Below are positions 5,720 through 15,591 of a stretch of 44,137 bases of DNA, in pieces (positions within the stretch are counted from its first letter, which is position 1; each line of letters begins with the position of its first letter). This DNA is from a virus: positions 1-44,137 of IMG/VR virus record IMGVR_UViG_3300046171_000151, one strand, 5' to 3'. The position numbers and the translations under genes were made by a program. Below the pieces are notes generated by a model. It worked only from the letters and a program-made list of their open reading frames with translations, was not told the DNA's origin and ran no database searches.

Positions 5720-8455
5720 CTAACTAGGAGTAATAGAATTAGATGTATAACTATCGGAACCACTTGAGTTGGTAGCTTGAATTTCAGCCTGTAATACTGT
5801 ACCTACAGGTAGCTCAAAGTCGGGGGAATTTCCAGATGGGAAGGTTGCCGGAAAAGTAAGGTCATGAGATAAACCCGGACCTTGCTGAATAAAACCTGGA
5901 TCTGTACTAGCAATATCGGTAACTTGACCAACGCTATTAATCACAAGATAACGTGTAGAAGAAGAAGATGAAGTTGATTGACTTCTACTTACAATAACAT
6001 CACCAGTACTAAAGGAATAGTTTGAGTTAATATTAAAAGTTCCGTTGGCACTATTTAGATTAGAGATGTTACCCCATTTAGTTTGGTCATCTTCATGGCC
6101 ACTAAGTGCAATTGGTTCACGCTCACCCCAAGTAGATAAAGCTCCTGCAGTAGTTGTAGCAGCTTGAGTTATCTGTTGCCGGAAACGAGTTGTATACATA
6201 TATGGAGAACCACTACTACGATAACCAGAAGTTACAAGTTGTCCAAAGCCAAGAGCTGCGTACCAAGTATCATCACCAGTACTTCCTTGATGGACATTAC
6301 TGACCATTACACTCCAAGAACTACCACTATCTTGCGACTGAACAATATTAAAGTGACTATTTGCATCTCTAAAGCAGCCAATCATATATCCATCACGAAT
6401 ATACGGTAGATTTTGAAGCTGTTGGTATATTGGACTCAACCATTTTGTATCCCAAGAATTGGTTGTGTGATTCCATTTTTGCAAGCTTCTGTTTTGATTA
6501 TAACGATAAACTCCGTATGCACCATCGGAAACTAATGCAGAAACATCAGTGGAATCGGTCGCCACCTCTTGCTTGTTAGTCAAACGGTTAAGAGAAATTC
6601 CTACAGTTCGATCAATATCAAATGTAACTGTAGCAGTAGTACCAGCTTTTTGACCTGTAATAATTATTTTATCGGATACTTCATCGTAAGCTATATTGGC
6701 TTGTTCAGCATTATAACTACTAAAACTAGTAAGAAAATCTACAGTTAATGTGCCAGACACAAAGCTATCAAAAGAATTAATAGGGGATGTGCTAGTCAAA
6801 TCTTTATTCAGTATCTGTAATTCTAAACCTTGAGTACTATTGACTCCAGTTATATAATACAGCACTTCACCATCACTGGTAAAAGCTCCACCCGGGTCGT
6901 TAAAACCACTTGAAGTCGCATGTTCAAAACACGATGTACTGCCATCAGACCAAGCAACCAATTTTGGTCTACTATTCGCAGCAACAGTCCAATATGTACC
7001 TTTATAATGGCCAATGCCGATTATATCAGTAAAATTACTTCCTTGCGCTGTTCCATTATGGATATTGGCGCCGGTACCAGATGAAGAAGCGTCATTTTTG
7101 AAGAATATACCAGTTTCTCCAGAACTAGAATAGTTGGAAGAATAAACGAAATACCAGCCATTAGATTTATAAGCTGGTGTTACGAGAGTTCTATTACCAT
7201 GATTTACGTTTGTTGTAGTAGAAAGAACTTGAGCGTTATAAGTAGTAAACCCAGAATTAGAAGTACCAGCGTTAGTAACAGTATTTCCTGTCAAAGCAGG
7301 TAACGACGCATAATTAACAAAATTTGCAGTAACAGTAGCTTTAACTCCTTTTTGGGAAACAGGAGTACCATTATCTACCATCGTGGCATCAACAGAAAAA
7401 GTTGAAGATGTAAAACGATTACCACCAGGTGAGTCATCTGTAAGGGTTACATTACTAATAACAGGAACTGACAAAGCAGACGCCGAAGTGCTGATTTCAA
7501 CCCATGCAGTACCATCCCAAGATTTTAAGATAGGAGGGTTTGTTGTAGTATCTGTCCAGAAGTCGCCAGTGTCAGGAGTAGCTGGTGCAGTATTAGAGAA
7601 AGTATTGGTACTAGGATCGATAGTTACAGCACCACTTGAGCCGTTAACTGAAGATACATAGTTAAAGGTAACAGCACCCGTAGCACCATTTACTGATTCA
7701 ACATAAGATGTATTAGCGGTTAGATATCTACTATCAGGGTCTGGAACAATATAATCAATAAAACTAAAGGCTGTACCATTATGTTCAAGCCTCAATTTAA
7801 TGTCTGCAGATCCTACAAAGGTGGTGTTGCCATTTGAATCTGTAGGTAGATTAACGATAAGAGATGAAGACTCTGCGCCAGTAGAATTAGTTACCTCAAA
7901 TCGATCACCAGTAAAGGGTGTGACAAATTGAAGATCAGATACTGTAGCTACTGCAGTGTATGGAATAAGATTATTAACTTGGGAAATTGCAGTAGATGCA
8001 TTGGCATCAGCAGTAGTTGCCAAACCAATAGCAGTTGTAGCAGAGGCTAAAGCATTAGTAGACTTTGTAAATGCAGATGCAGCAATAGCCTCTGTATCAA
8101 CAGTACGAATACTTGAGTCCTGCGTAACATGAAGTAACTGCTCAAAATTATTATTTAGATCACTAGATCGAATTGCAGAACCAGCTTGGAAAGTAGCTGG
8201 CAGCACATTATTAGGAGTACACCTAAAGATCCTAATAGGACCAGATGGTGCAGTTACAAAATTAACGACGTTAGGGTTAGCAGAATCAACTGAGTAATCA
8301 GTTGTGTAAGCAGGGTATGTGAAATTAGGATATGTCCCTAGACGAACCTGTACATCTGTTTTACTGTTAACATCATAAGGAAAGGTGATAGTGTACGCTG
8401 TAGTAACACCATCACCAGTAAAGTCATCATATTGAACTGTAGGGTTGCAAGCCAT
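5720..8455 (-). CDS. Tail fibre protein (T7 gp17-like N-terminus)
   Basis: A 911-aa receptor-binding fibre. Residues 1 to about 125 (YDDFTGDGVTTAYTITFPY ... AIRSSDLNNNFEQLLH) are the conserved T7-type tail-attachment domain. Ala/Thr-rich coiled coil follows (about 125-165), then Ser/Thr/Gly/Asn-rich beta segments. GAVTFNYVSSVNGSSGAVTI near residue 260 contains two tandem VNGxxGAVT units, as in trimeric fibre shafts. The distal part (about 380-800) is Ser/Tyr/Asn-rich and unlike anything I recognise, as expected for a host-range region. The gene sits between gp16-like and the chaperone. Confidence 0.88.
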   Translation of the reverse strand: MACNPTVQYDDFTGDGVTTAYTITFPYDVNSKTDVQVRLGTYPNFTYPAYTTDYSVDSANPNVVNFVTAPSGPIRIFRCTPNNVLPATFQAGSAIRSSDLNNNFEQLLHVTQDSSIRTVDTEAIAASAFTKSTNALASATTAIGLATTADANASTAISQVNNLIPYTAVATVSDLQFVTPFTGDRFEVTNSTGAESSSLIVNLPTDSNGNTTFVGSADIKLRLEHNGTAFSFIDYIVPDPDSRYLTANTSYVESVNGATGAVTFNYVSSVNGSSGAVTIDPSTNTFSNTAPATPDTGDFWTDTTTNPPILKSWDGTAWVEISTSASALSVPVISNVTLTDDSPGGNRFTSSTFSVDATMVDNGTPVSQKGVKATVTANFVNYASLPALTGNTVTNAGTSNSGFTTYNAQVLSTTTNVNHGNRTLVTPAYKSNGWYFVYSSNYSSSGETGIFFKNDASSSGTGANIHNGTAQGSNFTDIIGIGHYKGTYWTVAANSRPKLVAWSDGSTSCFEHATSSGFNDPGGAFTSDGEVLYYITGVNSTQGLELQILNKDLTSTSPINSFDSFVSGTLTVDFLTSFSSYNAEQANIAYDEVSDKIIITGQKAGTTATVTFDIDRTVGISLNRLTNKQEVATDSTDVSALVSDGAYGVYRYNQNRSLQKWNHTTNSWDTKWLSPIYQQLQNLPYIRDGYMIGCFRDANSHFNIVQSQDSGSSWSVMVSNVHQGSTGDDTWYAALGFGQLVTSGYRSSGSPYMYTTRFRQQITQAATTTAGALSTWGEREPIALSGHEDDQTKWGNISNLNSANGTFNINSNYSFSTGDVIVSRSQSTSSSSSTRYLVINSVGQVTDIASTDPGFIQQGPGLSHDLTFPATFPSGNSPDFELPVGTVLQAEIQATNSSGSDSYTSNSITPS

Positions 8456-8460
8456 AATTG

Positions 8461-11400
8461 TTACTTAGGAATATTTTGCAAAGCATCAAGCTCTGCTGCA
8501 CGTTCAGAGTCACCCGACATACGTGCACGTTGTTCAAGCTTTTTAAGATGTGATTCTTGTGCAATGCGGTTGACTGTTGAATCCTCAGCTTGAAGTTGCG
8601 CCCAAGCTGCAAGTTTAGCTCTACGAAGAATTTGACTAATACGAGTGCCATGGAAAGTATCATTAGGACTAAATGATTCACCATTAGCATGAGCACGTTC
8701 CATATCAAGAATAGACTTCATAACAGAAGGATCTTGGAACAAGTCCTGGAATTGCTGTTCAAGGTTCTGTTGGCTAATAAGATATTGGAAACGAGAAATA
8801 ATATTAGGGTATTCTTTTAGACTCTGACCATCAGGAGAAGTAGTAAACGTTTGATGAAGGTTTACACCAGACCTAAAGACCATTTCTCTAGCTTGTGAGC
8901 CAATCTTACTAATACGGAATGGAAGAACCCTATTGATCATGTTGGTCATAGGATCCCAGTCAGCGAGGGGTTCACCAGTAAAGATGTCATAGCGATAGGG
9001 AAGTTTGCCGTCCTCACCTACCATGAACTCAGCCCAAAGGTTGCGGTTCTGGATCTGTTCTTTGAATGATCCTTCAAGCTCACGCATACCAGGGTTGAAT
9101 GCTTTACCAATCTCATTCCTCAAACTAGACAGAGGAATCTGATTATTAACCAGGTTGGCAGCAACAGCACCTGGTGACTGTCCTTTACCAGACATCAGAT
9201 CACCAAGCTGCATGAGACCAGCCAAGAAAGTTTTATTAGTTACGTTTGCAGCAAGTAGATACTGCAATTGACCCAGACGATCTTCAGTGAACTGCTCACC
9301 CATCACACCTTGTGCGTCACCAATATCAGCAACAGCAGCAAGGAATGCATTGAACGGTTCAAGCGATTCATAGCTGACCCATACGTCACCGATCTTGATA
9401 GATCGAGCCTGCCACCTACCAGTTTGTTCCCAAGCCTTACGCAGCTTTTGATCCGGTGGTCCGTTACCTGTTAGATGTCCACCTAGATAAAGTGAACCTG
9501 CAAGTCCAACCATGCCAGCACCAATAGCCTCACGTCCACGAAGAACAGCACGGGCTTGTGCAAGATCATCAGCATTGCGGATGCCATAACGAAGAAGGTC
9601 AGGATGACCAGCCTCTTTAGTCATAATGTCCGCAGACTCTTGTAAGAAGCGATTGAGGATAGGTGTGTACTTACCAGTAAGTTGCAGTGCATTAACACCA
9701 GTCTTCATAAACAACCCAACAAAGGGTTTGATAGCAGGTAACATCTCTAGACCAGCCTGGATACGCTGTGCATACTCAGGAAGATCACCAGTCAGTGCAG
9801 CTTCTTTCCATTGGAAGTTTGCAAACTCATCAGCTAGTTCACCATTAGAACGCCAGACACTCTTGTTAAAACGCTTTTCCGCTTCACGGATAGCAGACTT
9901 CATTTCAAGATCACCGAGTGCACCACCGGTCTCTAGCATACGGTCATAGACTTCGTTAAATGCTTTAGAACGTGCATTACCTCGAGCAATCATCTGACCA
10001 AAGAATGAGTCAGCTGCTTTCATAATTCGTGGTCCATAGGATAAGAATGGGTTTTGATTCAACCCTCGCATCATCCTATATACGTTAAACATAGCCTTCT
10101 CTCCATCAGTACCACGTACTGCATAGTGAGAAGCCATTGCTTCAAACTCATTACCAAGTTGTTGAGTGGTATAACCTCGAAAGTTACCACCATTATCAAA
10201 GTAAGTATTGAAGTCAGCTACAGCTTTGCGCCATGCTTCAGGAATACTCTCTAAGAGACCACCAATCTGAGACAGTGCAGCCATCTTTGTCTTACGATCA
10301 CCAGTAAAAGTAGCTCCTACAATTGCAGCAGCCGGACGCATCATCGTATTAATACCAGTTCCAACAACGGCACGAATAGGAGTCTTAGGTCCAGACAACA
10401 TGGAGTTAATACCCATAGTCATCAGCTCACCAACAACCTTGTTACGTTGGAATCCACCAGGACCTGAGTAACCCTTCAGACGCTTGGCAAAGAACTCATC
10501 CATGTCAGCCATGGTCATGAGGTTGCCGTTAGACGCAGCAGAGAAGTAACGGAAAGCTTCAAACAACTCTCCTGTCTCGTCCTCACGGATGACCTGCAAC
10601 AGCAGATCAGTCTGTGCAGCAGCACGCTTCTTAGCTTCAGCAGCTATCTCCAGGGCAGCCTTTGAACCAGGTTTAGGACCTTTGCCAGGAGCACGGAACT
10701 CACGCAGACGATTAGCAATCAAAGCAGTCGTCTGTTGACGCATCCCTTGGAGAGCCTTAAATCGAACAGCAATCTCATCAAGCATTTCACCGGCTGCTTT
10801 ACTGTCAACAATTCCATCAACACTCAAAGAAGCACGAGAGATGTCTCTCATCTCTTGAGCCAACTGACCAAGCACAACATCAGTCATTTGGATCTGAGCT
10901 TGTGTCAATGCACGTACACCTTTAGATCCTTTACCAGAGCCGATATAGTCAGCTGCATCATCATCGAATGCATAGATAAAGTCTGTCAATTGCTGTTCTG
11001 TAAAATTAGAAGCACGACCATTAGGTGTAATAAACTCTTGCAATTGCTCAGCTGCAACTAGCATGTCATCAACAAGTTCTTCAGAAGATGCACCTTTGTA
11101 CAAGTTACGGTACTCTTCATTTTGAAACAGTGCTTTAGCTTGCTTCTCGATTACATCTACATCAACACCAGATGTCTCAGCCATTCTATGGATCTGAGCA
11201 GAAGTCATCACACCACGATTAGAGCCATATTTACTGCCAAAGTTAGAACGAATATCAATCTGATCACGTACAGCTTTTAGAGGTACTGAAGAACCAGAGG
11301 ACAGGGGGTAATTAGAAGTATCTGTTTTATCAGCGTTGTAGTAAGCACCTGGACGAGGAGCACCCTTGTCAAGATCCAGATCAAGCTGGTCTGCACCAAT

Positions 11401-12636
11401 CTCAAGATATTGCTCACCTTGCTTAGTGCTGAATTTAGAGTAGTTTCGAATCTCTCCCCAATCTATACCTTTCTTGTAAGCCATATCAATGGTTAGATCT
11501 TGACGGGCAGCTTCATCCAGCTGATCCCATGAAGGTCGGTACCAGGCTTCAGTTTCAGTTGTGGCTTTAGCAGGGTTCTTCCAAGTATCACGCCACTCTC
11601 CGATAGTGACGTCACTGTCAATGACGCCTCTACTTTTAAGTGATTTGAAGTATTGGGTTTCGTATTCAGTCTTAGCAAGACCAGTAACCCTGACAGTCTT
11701 TGCTTGATACTCAGCAGCTTCAGATTTAGTAAGAGCCTTGTTTACCTTAGATAAAGTGTCAGAAATATTCTCTGTAGGTTTAGTCACCTCAGAAGACTTA
11801 ATACCCTTAAGTTTTCGATAACCAACACCGGCTGCTTCAAGGAGAGCACCAGCTCCAAACCCTAGACCCATCCCCTCGAAGAAATTTAAGAATCCACGTT
11901 GAGCAGGAGAAAGATCTCTACCATCCTCTAACTGTAGGAGATTTTGAGCAAATACAGGATTAGACTTAATAAGAGATTCAGCTAAACCAGCTTCTTCAGT
12001 AGTTGTTTGATCCCATACATCAACTGCTCCACCCTTAATAGCATCAGCGCCAAGACGTTTAAAAAGTGCAGTCTTACCTGCAACGTTCACGACTTTACCG
12101 GTTTTATCAATGGTCTTGCCGGCCATCATCACACCACGGATACCTTTAACACCCATGCCGATTTTGCCAACACCGACCATACCAATACCAAAGTCAGTTA
12201 CGTCCCGTATAAACTTACCCCATCTAGTCTTCGGCATTTGTTGGCCGTTAAACTTAAGGTTAGAAGCAAACGAATAAGGGTCTTCCCCTTCGTTTCTCTG
12301 TCGATAACGTTCAGGATCAAAATAACTAGCAAGATCAATAGTGTTGTTCCAAGCATTTTGCACACCAGTGACAACAGCACGACCTGCATCTTCTAGATTT
12401 TCTTTAACACCAAACTCGTTAGGATCTAGCGTTTGGTAAGTACTCTTAGGTGTGCCATCTTCATTAGTCTTAGCTGCTACCTCATCAGCAACAGAATCAA
12501 CCTTTAGTTGACGATCAAGCGCATCCTTTGCTGCAATAACTGCACTCTCAGGATAGTCACTCGGATTATCAACTACGTTTTGATATTTAGCCATTCGCTG
12601 TTGTTCAGGCGAAAGCTCATTTAATTCATTGTTCAT
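8461..12636 (-). CDS. Internal virion protein D (T7 gp16-like)
   Basis: The largest gene, 1391 aa, in the gp16 position between gp15-like and the fibre. In T7 this protein leaves the capsid during infection, forms part of the trans-envelope channel and helps draw DNA into the cell. Here I see extended helical regions, Gly-rich hydrophobic segments (MVGVGKIGMGVKGIRGVMM near 155; AIGAGMVGLAGSLYLGGHL near 1080) that could insert into membranes, and a long charged C-terminus. I do not see the N-terminal transglycosylase motif of T7 gp16; a lysozyme-like domain is instead on the preceding gene product. Confidence 0.85.
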   Translation of the reverse strand: MNNELNELSPEQQRMAKYQNVVDNPSDYPESAVIAAKDALDRQLKVDSVADEVAAKTNEDGTPKSTYQTLDPNEFGVKENLEDAGRAVVTGVQNAWNNTIDLASYFDPERYRQRNEGEDPYSFASNLKFNGQQMPKTRWGKFIRDVTDFGIGMVGVGKIGMGVKGIRGVMMAGKTIDKTGKVVNVAGKTALFKRLGADAIKGGAVDVWDQTTTEEAGLAESLIKSNPVFAQNLLQLEDGRDLSPAQRGFLNFFEGMGLGFGAGALLEAAGVGYRKLKGIKSSEVTKPTENISDTLSKVNKALTKSEAAEYQAKTVRVTGLAKTEYETQYFKSLKSRGVIDSDVTIGEWRDTWKNPAKATTETEAWYRPSWDQLDEAARQDLTIDMAYKKGIDWGEIRNYSKFSTKQGEQYLEIGADQLDLDLDKGAPRPGAYYNADKTDTSNYPLSSGSSVPLKAVRDQIDIRSNFGSKYGSNRGVMTSAQIHRMAETSGVDVDVIEKQAKALFQNEEYRNLYKGASSEELVDDMLVAAEQLQEFITPNGRASNFTEQQLTDFIYAFDDDAADYIGSGKGSKGVRALTQAQIQMTDVVLGQLAQEMRDISRASLSVDGIVDSKAAGEMLDEIAVRFKALQGMRQQTTALIANRLREFRAPGKGPKPGSKAALEIAAEAKKRAAAQTDLLLQVIREDETGELFEAFRYFSAASNGNLMTMADMDEFFAKRLKGYSGPGGFQRNKVVGELMTMGINSMLSGPKTPIRAVVGTGINTMMRPAAAIVGATFTGDRKTKMAALSQIGGLLESIPEAWRKAVADFNTYFDNGGNFRGYTTQQLGNEFEAMASHYAVRGTDGEKAMFNVYRMMRGLNQNPFLSYGPRIMKAADSFFGQMIARGNARSKAFNEVYDRMLETGGALGDLEMKSAIREAEKRFNKSVWRSNGELADEFANFQWKEAALTGDLPEYAQRIQAGLEMLPAIKPFVGLFMKTGVNALQLTGKYTPILNRFLQESADIMTKEAGHPDLLRYGIRNADDLAQARAVLRGREAIGAGMVGLAGSLYLGGHLTGNGPPDQKLRKAWEQTGRWQARSIKIGDVWVSYESLEPFNAFLAAVADIGDAQGVMGEQFTEDRLGQLQYLLAANVTNKTFLAGLMQLGDLMSGKGQSPGAVAANLVNNQIPLSSLRNEIGKAFNPGMRELEGSFKEQIQNRNLWAEFMVGEDGKLPYRYDIFTGEPLADWDPMTNMINRVLPFRISKIGSQAREMVFRSGVNLHQTFTTSPDGQSLKEYPNIISRFQYLISQQNLEQQFQDLFQDPSVMKSILDMERAHANGESFSPNDTFHGTRISQILRRAKLAAWAQLQAEDSTVNRIAQESHLKKLEQRARMSGDSERAAELDALQNIPK

Positions 12637-12671
12637 TATAATTAAAAAGGAAGGAACCGCCTTAACAGCGC

Positions 12672-12686
12672 ATACGTTAGTGCACT
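12672..12686 (-). promoter_or_regulatory. Phage promoter-like site (class A), before gp16-like gene
   Basis: Minus strand AGTGCACTAACGTAT in the 93-base gap between the gp15-like and gp16-like genes, with the core at least 36 bases before the gp16-like ATG. It is the best late-region example of the CACTAACGTAT motif and suggests separate transcription of the gp16-like, fibre and terminase genes. Confidence 0.6.
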
Positions 12687-12729
12687 AAAAAGAAATATTG
12701 ATATTGAAAGTGGATCAGCCGTAGCAATA

Positions 12730-15573
12730 TTACTTTCTACTGGCTGAGTGTGCATAGATTGCTGTATCGATTTCTGTATTAGCAAAGGCGGTTCCCTGTA
12801 CTCGTGTGTCCTTTTGAATCCTATCTACAACTTGTTTTGTTTCTTCGTAGCTAAGATGGTCTTTAACGCCAATCCAACGACTACGAATACCAAAAGTAGG
12901 GTCACCAGGAAATGCACGCATAGTCATGCGGATATAAGTAACTGCAAGTTTGTCTTGAGTAGCAGCATCAAACAATGAATCACGACTGATACCACCTGGA
13001 TTACCGCGATCAAATACATCCTGCAAAGTAGATCCAAGGAACTGATAACGACCAGCAGCATGAAGCTGACCAGCAGCCTGCTTATCCATGATCTCTCCTA
13101 CAGTCATTTCAATCAATGGCTTCTTAAAATAGACAGTACCTGTATTAGAACCAATAGCTCGTGAACCACCGTGTGTACCACCAAGATTCATAGCGTCATA
13201 ACCACCATGCACCGTGTCATTAGACGACTCATAAGATGCAATAAGGTTGAGCAGTGGACGGTAAACCTCTAACGATTGAGCACCTTGTGCACGAGCCTGA
13301 TTAATAGAACCGAGGACAACACCAGCAGCGGTAGGAGCGACACCAATACTGTTCAAGAATCCAGGAGAGATACCCTCAGCAGCATCCTCTAAACGTGACA
13401 GTGGTAGACGGTAATCACCATAGAGAGCAGCCTGTCTATTGAACAGTATTTTCCAAGATGTATTGGTGTAACGAGCAAGATTGGTTAACCAGGTTGGTGG
13501 CTTTCCTGTCCTAATAATTTCAGGGATTTGTGATGCCCAACTATTGGGATCATTTATATCACCGAGCATTGGCTTTGTGCTAAGTACAGAAATATCCTTG
13601 TCAATAGTTTCGACAGTACGCTTCCAAGTAGGTGAATCAGTAACAGGGGGAGCGTATACAGCTACAAAACCACCATCAGAGCCAGTAACAAGCTGACGGT
13701 TACCATCAGGCCCTTCTGATGTAATACGTCTGTAGATACCTTCTCCTAAGCCTCCATTAGCATTAAGTCTTGCACGATGCTCAATTAATAGTTCACGAGC
13801 AATCTGCTCATCACTGTAAGTGCCATACTTCTTTGAATCATTTTTACGTTCAAGGAATTCTTGAACAAAAGTACGCTGCATAATACCAATCATTCCAGTG
13901 GCTTGAGCACCTGGATCAATTTGATTAGAAGTCTTTGTAATTGATTTAATCTCTTGAGCAAGTACATCTGTGTAAGTTTTTAATCCCTTACCGCTACCAC
14001 CATGGCCTGCCATACTTGAAGCCGATGCAAGTTGTTGGCGTTGTGTAATGGAAAGGGTTGGAAACTTAGCAGCTAACTGGGCTTCAGTTAATGGTCCACC
14101 AAGTGAAATCTCTTCTAAAGCCATCTGATATTGCATTTTTCTATCAGAAGGTAATGACCTATGAGTCATAATATCCAACAGCAAGCCATCAATAACGAGG
14201 CCCCTATTCTTAAACTCAACCTCAACTACTTTTCTTTCATCATCACTCAAGCCATCACCAGTGGCTTGTGCAACGACTCCTTTAAGCATTTTATCGCGGA
14301 ACTCTTGTTCCTTTCGATCTTCTTCTCGTGCAGATTGCACCTTATTATTGTGAAAGGCTGTACGTAGTTGACGCAGCAAACCGCGTTCGTCGCTAGGTAT
14401 CTCTTTGCCGTTTGCTTTGAGATATTGCTCCTCAAATGTAACTGTCTTACCACTAATAGTGAATTCTTGTTTCATAAGATCACTAATGCTGTCTTCAGAA
14501 AAGCCCCCATAACTACCGTCGGTAGTCATACTGACCATAGCTTCTAACACCTTTTTTCTAAGACTGCCGTATACTTCCCTATTGCCACCAGACTCAGATA
14601 AAATGAAAGTTTCTAATGCACGGGGGTCAGATTTAAAAGAATCAAAGAGATTCACAACACTAGTATTAAACCTGTCCTTTTCTTCCTTTTCAAATTTTTC
14701 TTGAACTCTAGAAGAGAAGTCAAGATCATCATTGTCCCTTGTCTTTCGCATACCAGGGAAAATATACTTCTCAGCAAAAGACAGGGAATAACCTTGATAG
14801 CGTTTTAGAAAATCACTAGTAAGAAGACCCCTAATTTCATTATAAGCATCCTCATCTAAGTACTCGTCGGCTTGCTGTAAAGAAAGCTCTGTACCATTAG
14901 AAAGTTTAAACTTTTTAGAACGTGTCTCTGGATTCTTTAGATAAGCGTGATAAGCAGAACCAGCATTACGTGCTAATTCTTTCTGTGCACCAAGAAGGAT
15001 CCAACCATCTAGTTCACGGATCTGTTTGATTTGACCAGAAGTTGCACCATTCTTTTTAAGACGTTCAATGATTGCATTAGCAGCTGTGTGCTCAGCAAGC
15101 AAATCATCTTCTGTAGAACGAAGAACATCTAGCTCATCCGCCTTGAGACCGGTATGGAAGATAAGAGACATACCTTCTCTTTGACGGTTCTCCTTGTGCT
15201 CATTGTAAATTTCAGCACCAAGCTTTGCAGCTTCTTGAGAGAAAGTAGAGAGGCGATCATAACGGCTCCTCTCTTGGTCAGCTTCTGCTTTTTGTTTTTG
15301 AAGTTTCTGATCATAACGTTTACGTAAGGCTTGCTCGTAAGTTTGCCGATACGTTTCTTCAAGACGATTATTTCGATCTAAAGCATTTAGCTCTTGATTA
15401 CGTGCAGCCGTAAATTCGTCTTGATACTGCTTGCGGTTGTCAATAGTCTTTGCGAAAGTATTCCGTAGATCATCTATCCGCTTTTGCCCCGCTTGTTTAA
15501 TACGGTAAGCATTGTCAGGTAGGTCGATGGCATTAAAACCACTACTTCGCGCAGAACTTTTAAATTGCGCCAT
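12730..15573 (-). CDS. Internal virion protein (gp15-like) with lysozyme-like C-terminus
   Basis: A 947-aa internal core protein. Residues 1 to about 500 are helical and highly charged. The C-terminal part (about 765-940) reads LLNLIASYESSND ... GGYDAMNLGGTHGG ... AGRYQFLGSTLQDV, the pattern of phage lysozyme/transglycosylase-type domains, with Glu in SYES a candidate catalytic acid. Such a domain would open the peptidoglycan during DNA entry. In T7 this activity is on gp16, so the domain appears to be on the neighbouring protein here. The gene lies directly downstream of the gp14-like gene. Confidence 0.82.
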   Translation of the reverse strand: MAQFKSSARSSGFNAIDLPDNAYRIKQAGQKRIDDLRNTFAKTIDNRKQYQDEFTAARNQELNALDRNNRLEETYRQTYEQALRKRYDQKLQKQKAEADQERSRYDRLSTFSQEAAKLGAEIYNEHKENRQREGMSLIFHTGLKADELDVLRSTEDDLLAEHTAANAIIERLKKNGATSGQIKQIRELDGWILLGAQKELARNAGSAYHAYLKNPETRSKKFKLSNGTELSLQQADEYLDEDAYNEIRGLLTSDFLKRYQGYSLSFAEKYIFPGMRKTRDNDDLDFSSRVQEKFEKEEKDRFNTSVVNLFDSFKSDPRALETFILSESGGNREVYGSLRKKVLEAMVSMTTDGSYGGFSEDSISDLMKQEFTISGKTVTFEEQYLKANGKEIPSDERGLLRQLRTAFHNNKVQSAREEDRKEQEFRDKMLKGVVAQATGDGLSDDERKVVEVEFKNRGLVIDGLLLDIMTHRSLPSDRKMQYQMALEEISLGGPLTEAQLAAKFPTLSITQRQQLASASSMAGHGGSGKGLKTYTDVLAQEIKSITKTSNQIDPGAQATGMIGIMQRTFVQEFLERKNDSKKYGTYSDEQIARELLIEHRARLNANGGLGEGIYRRITSEGPDGNRQLVTGSDGGFVAVYAPPVTDSPTWKRTVETIDKDISVLSTKPMLGDINDPNSWASQIPEIIRTGKPPTWLTNLARYTNTSWKILFNRQAALYGDYRLPLSRLEDAAEGISPGFLNSIGVAPTAAGVVLGSINQARAQGAQSLEVYRPLLNLIASYESSNDTVHGGYDAMNLGGTHGGSRAIGSNTGTVYFKKPLIEMTVGEIMDKQAAGQLHAAGRYQFLGSTLQDVFDRGNPGGISRDSLFDAATQDKLAVTYIRMTMRAFPGDPTFGIRSRWIGVKDHLSYEETKQVVDRIQKDTRVQGTAFANTEIDTAIYAHSASRK

Positions 15574-15591
15574 GATTAAATTTAAAGAGTA

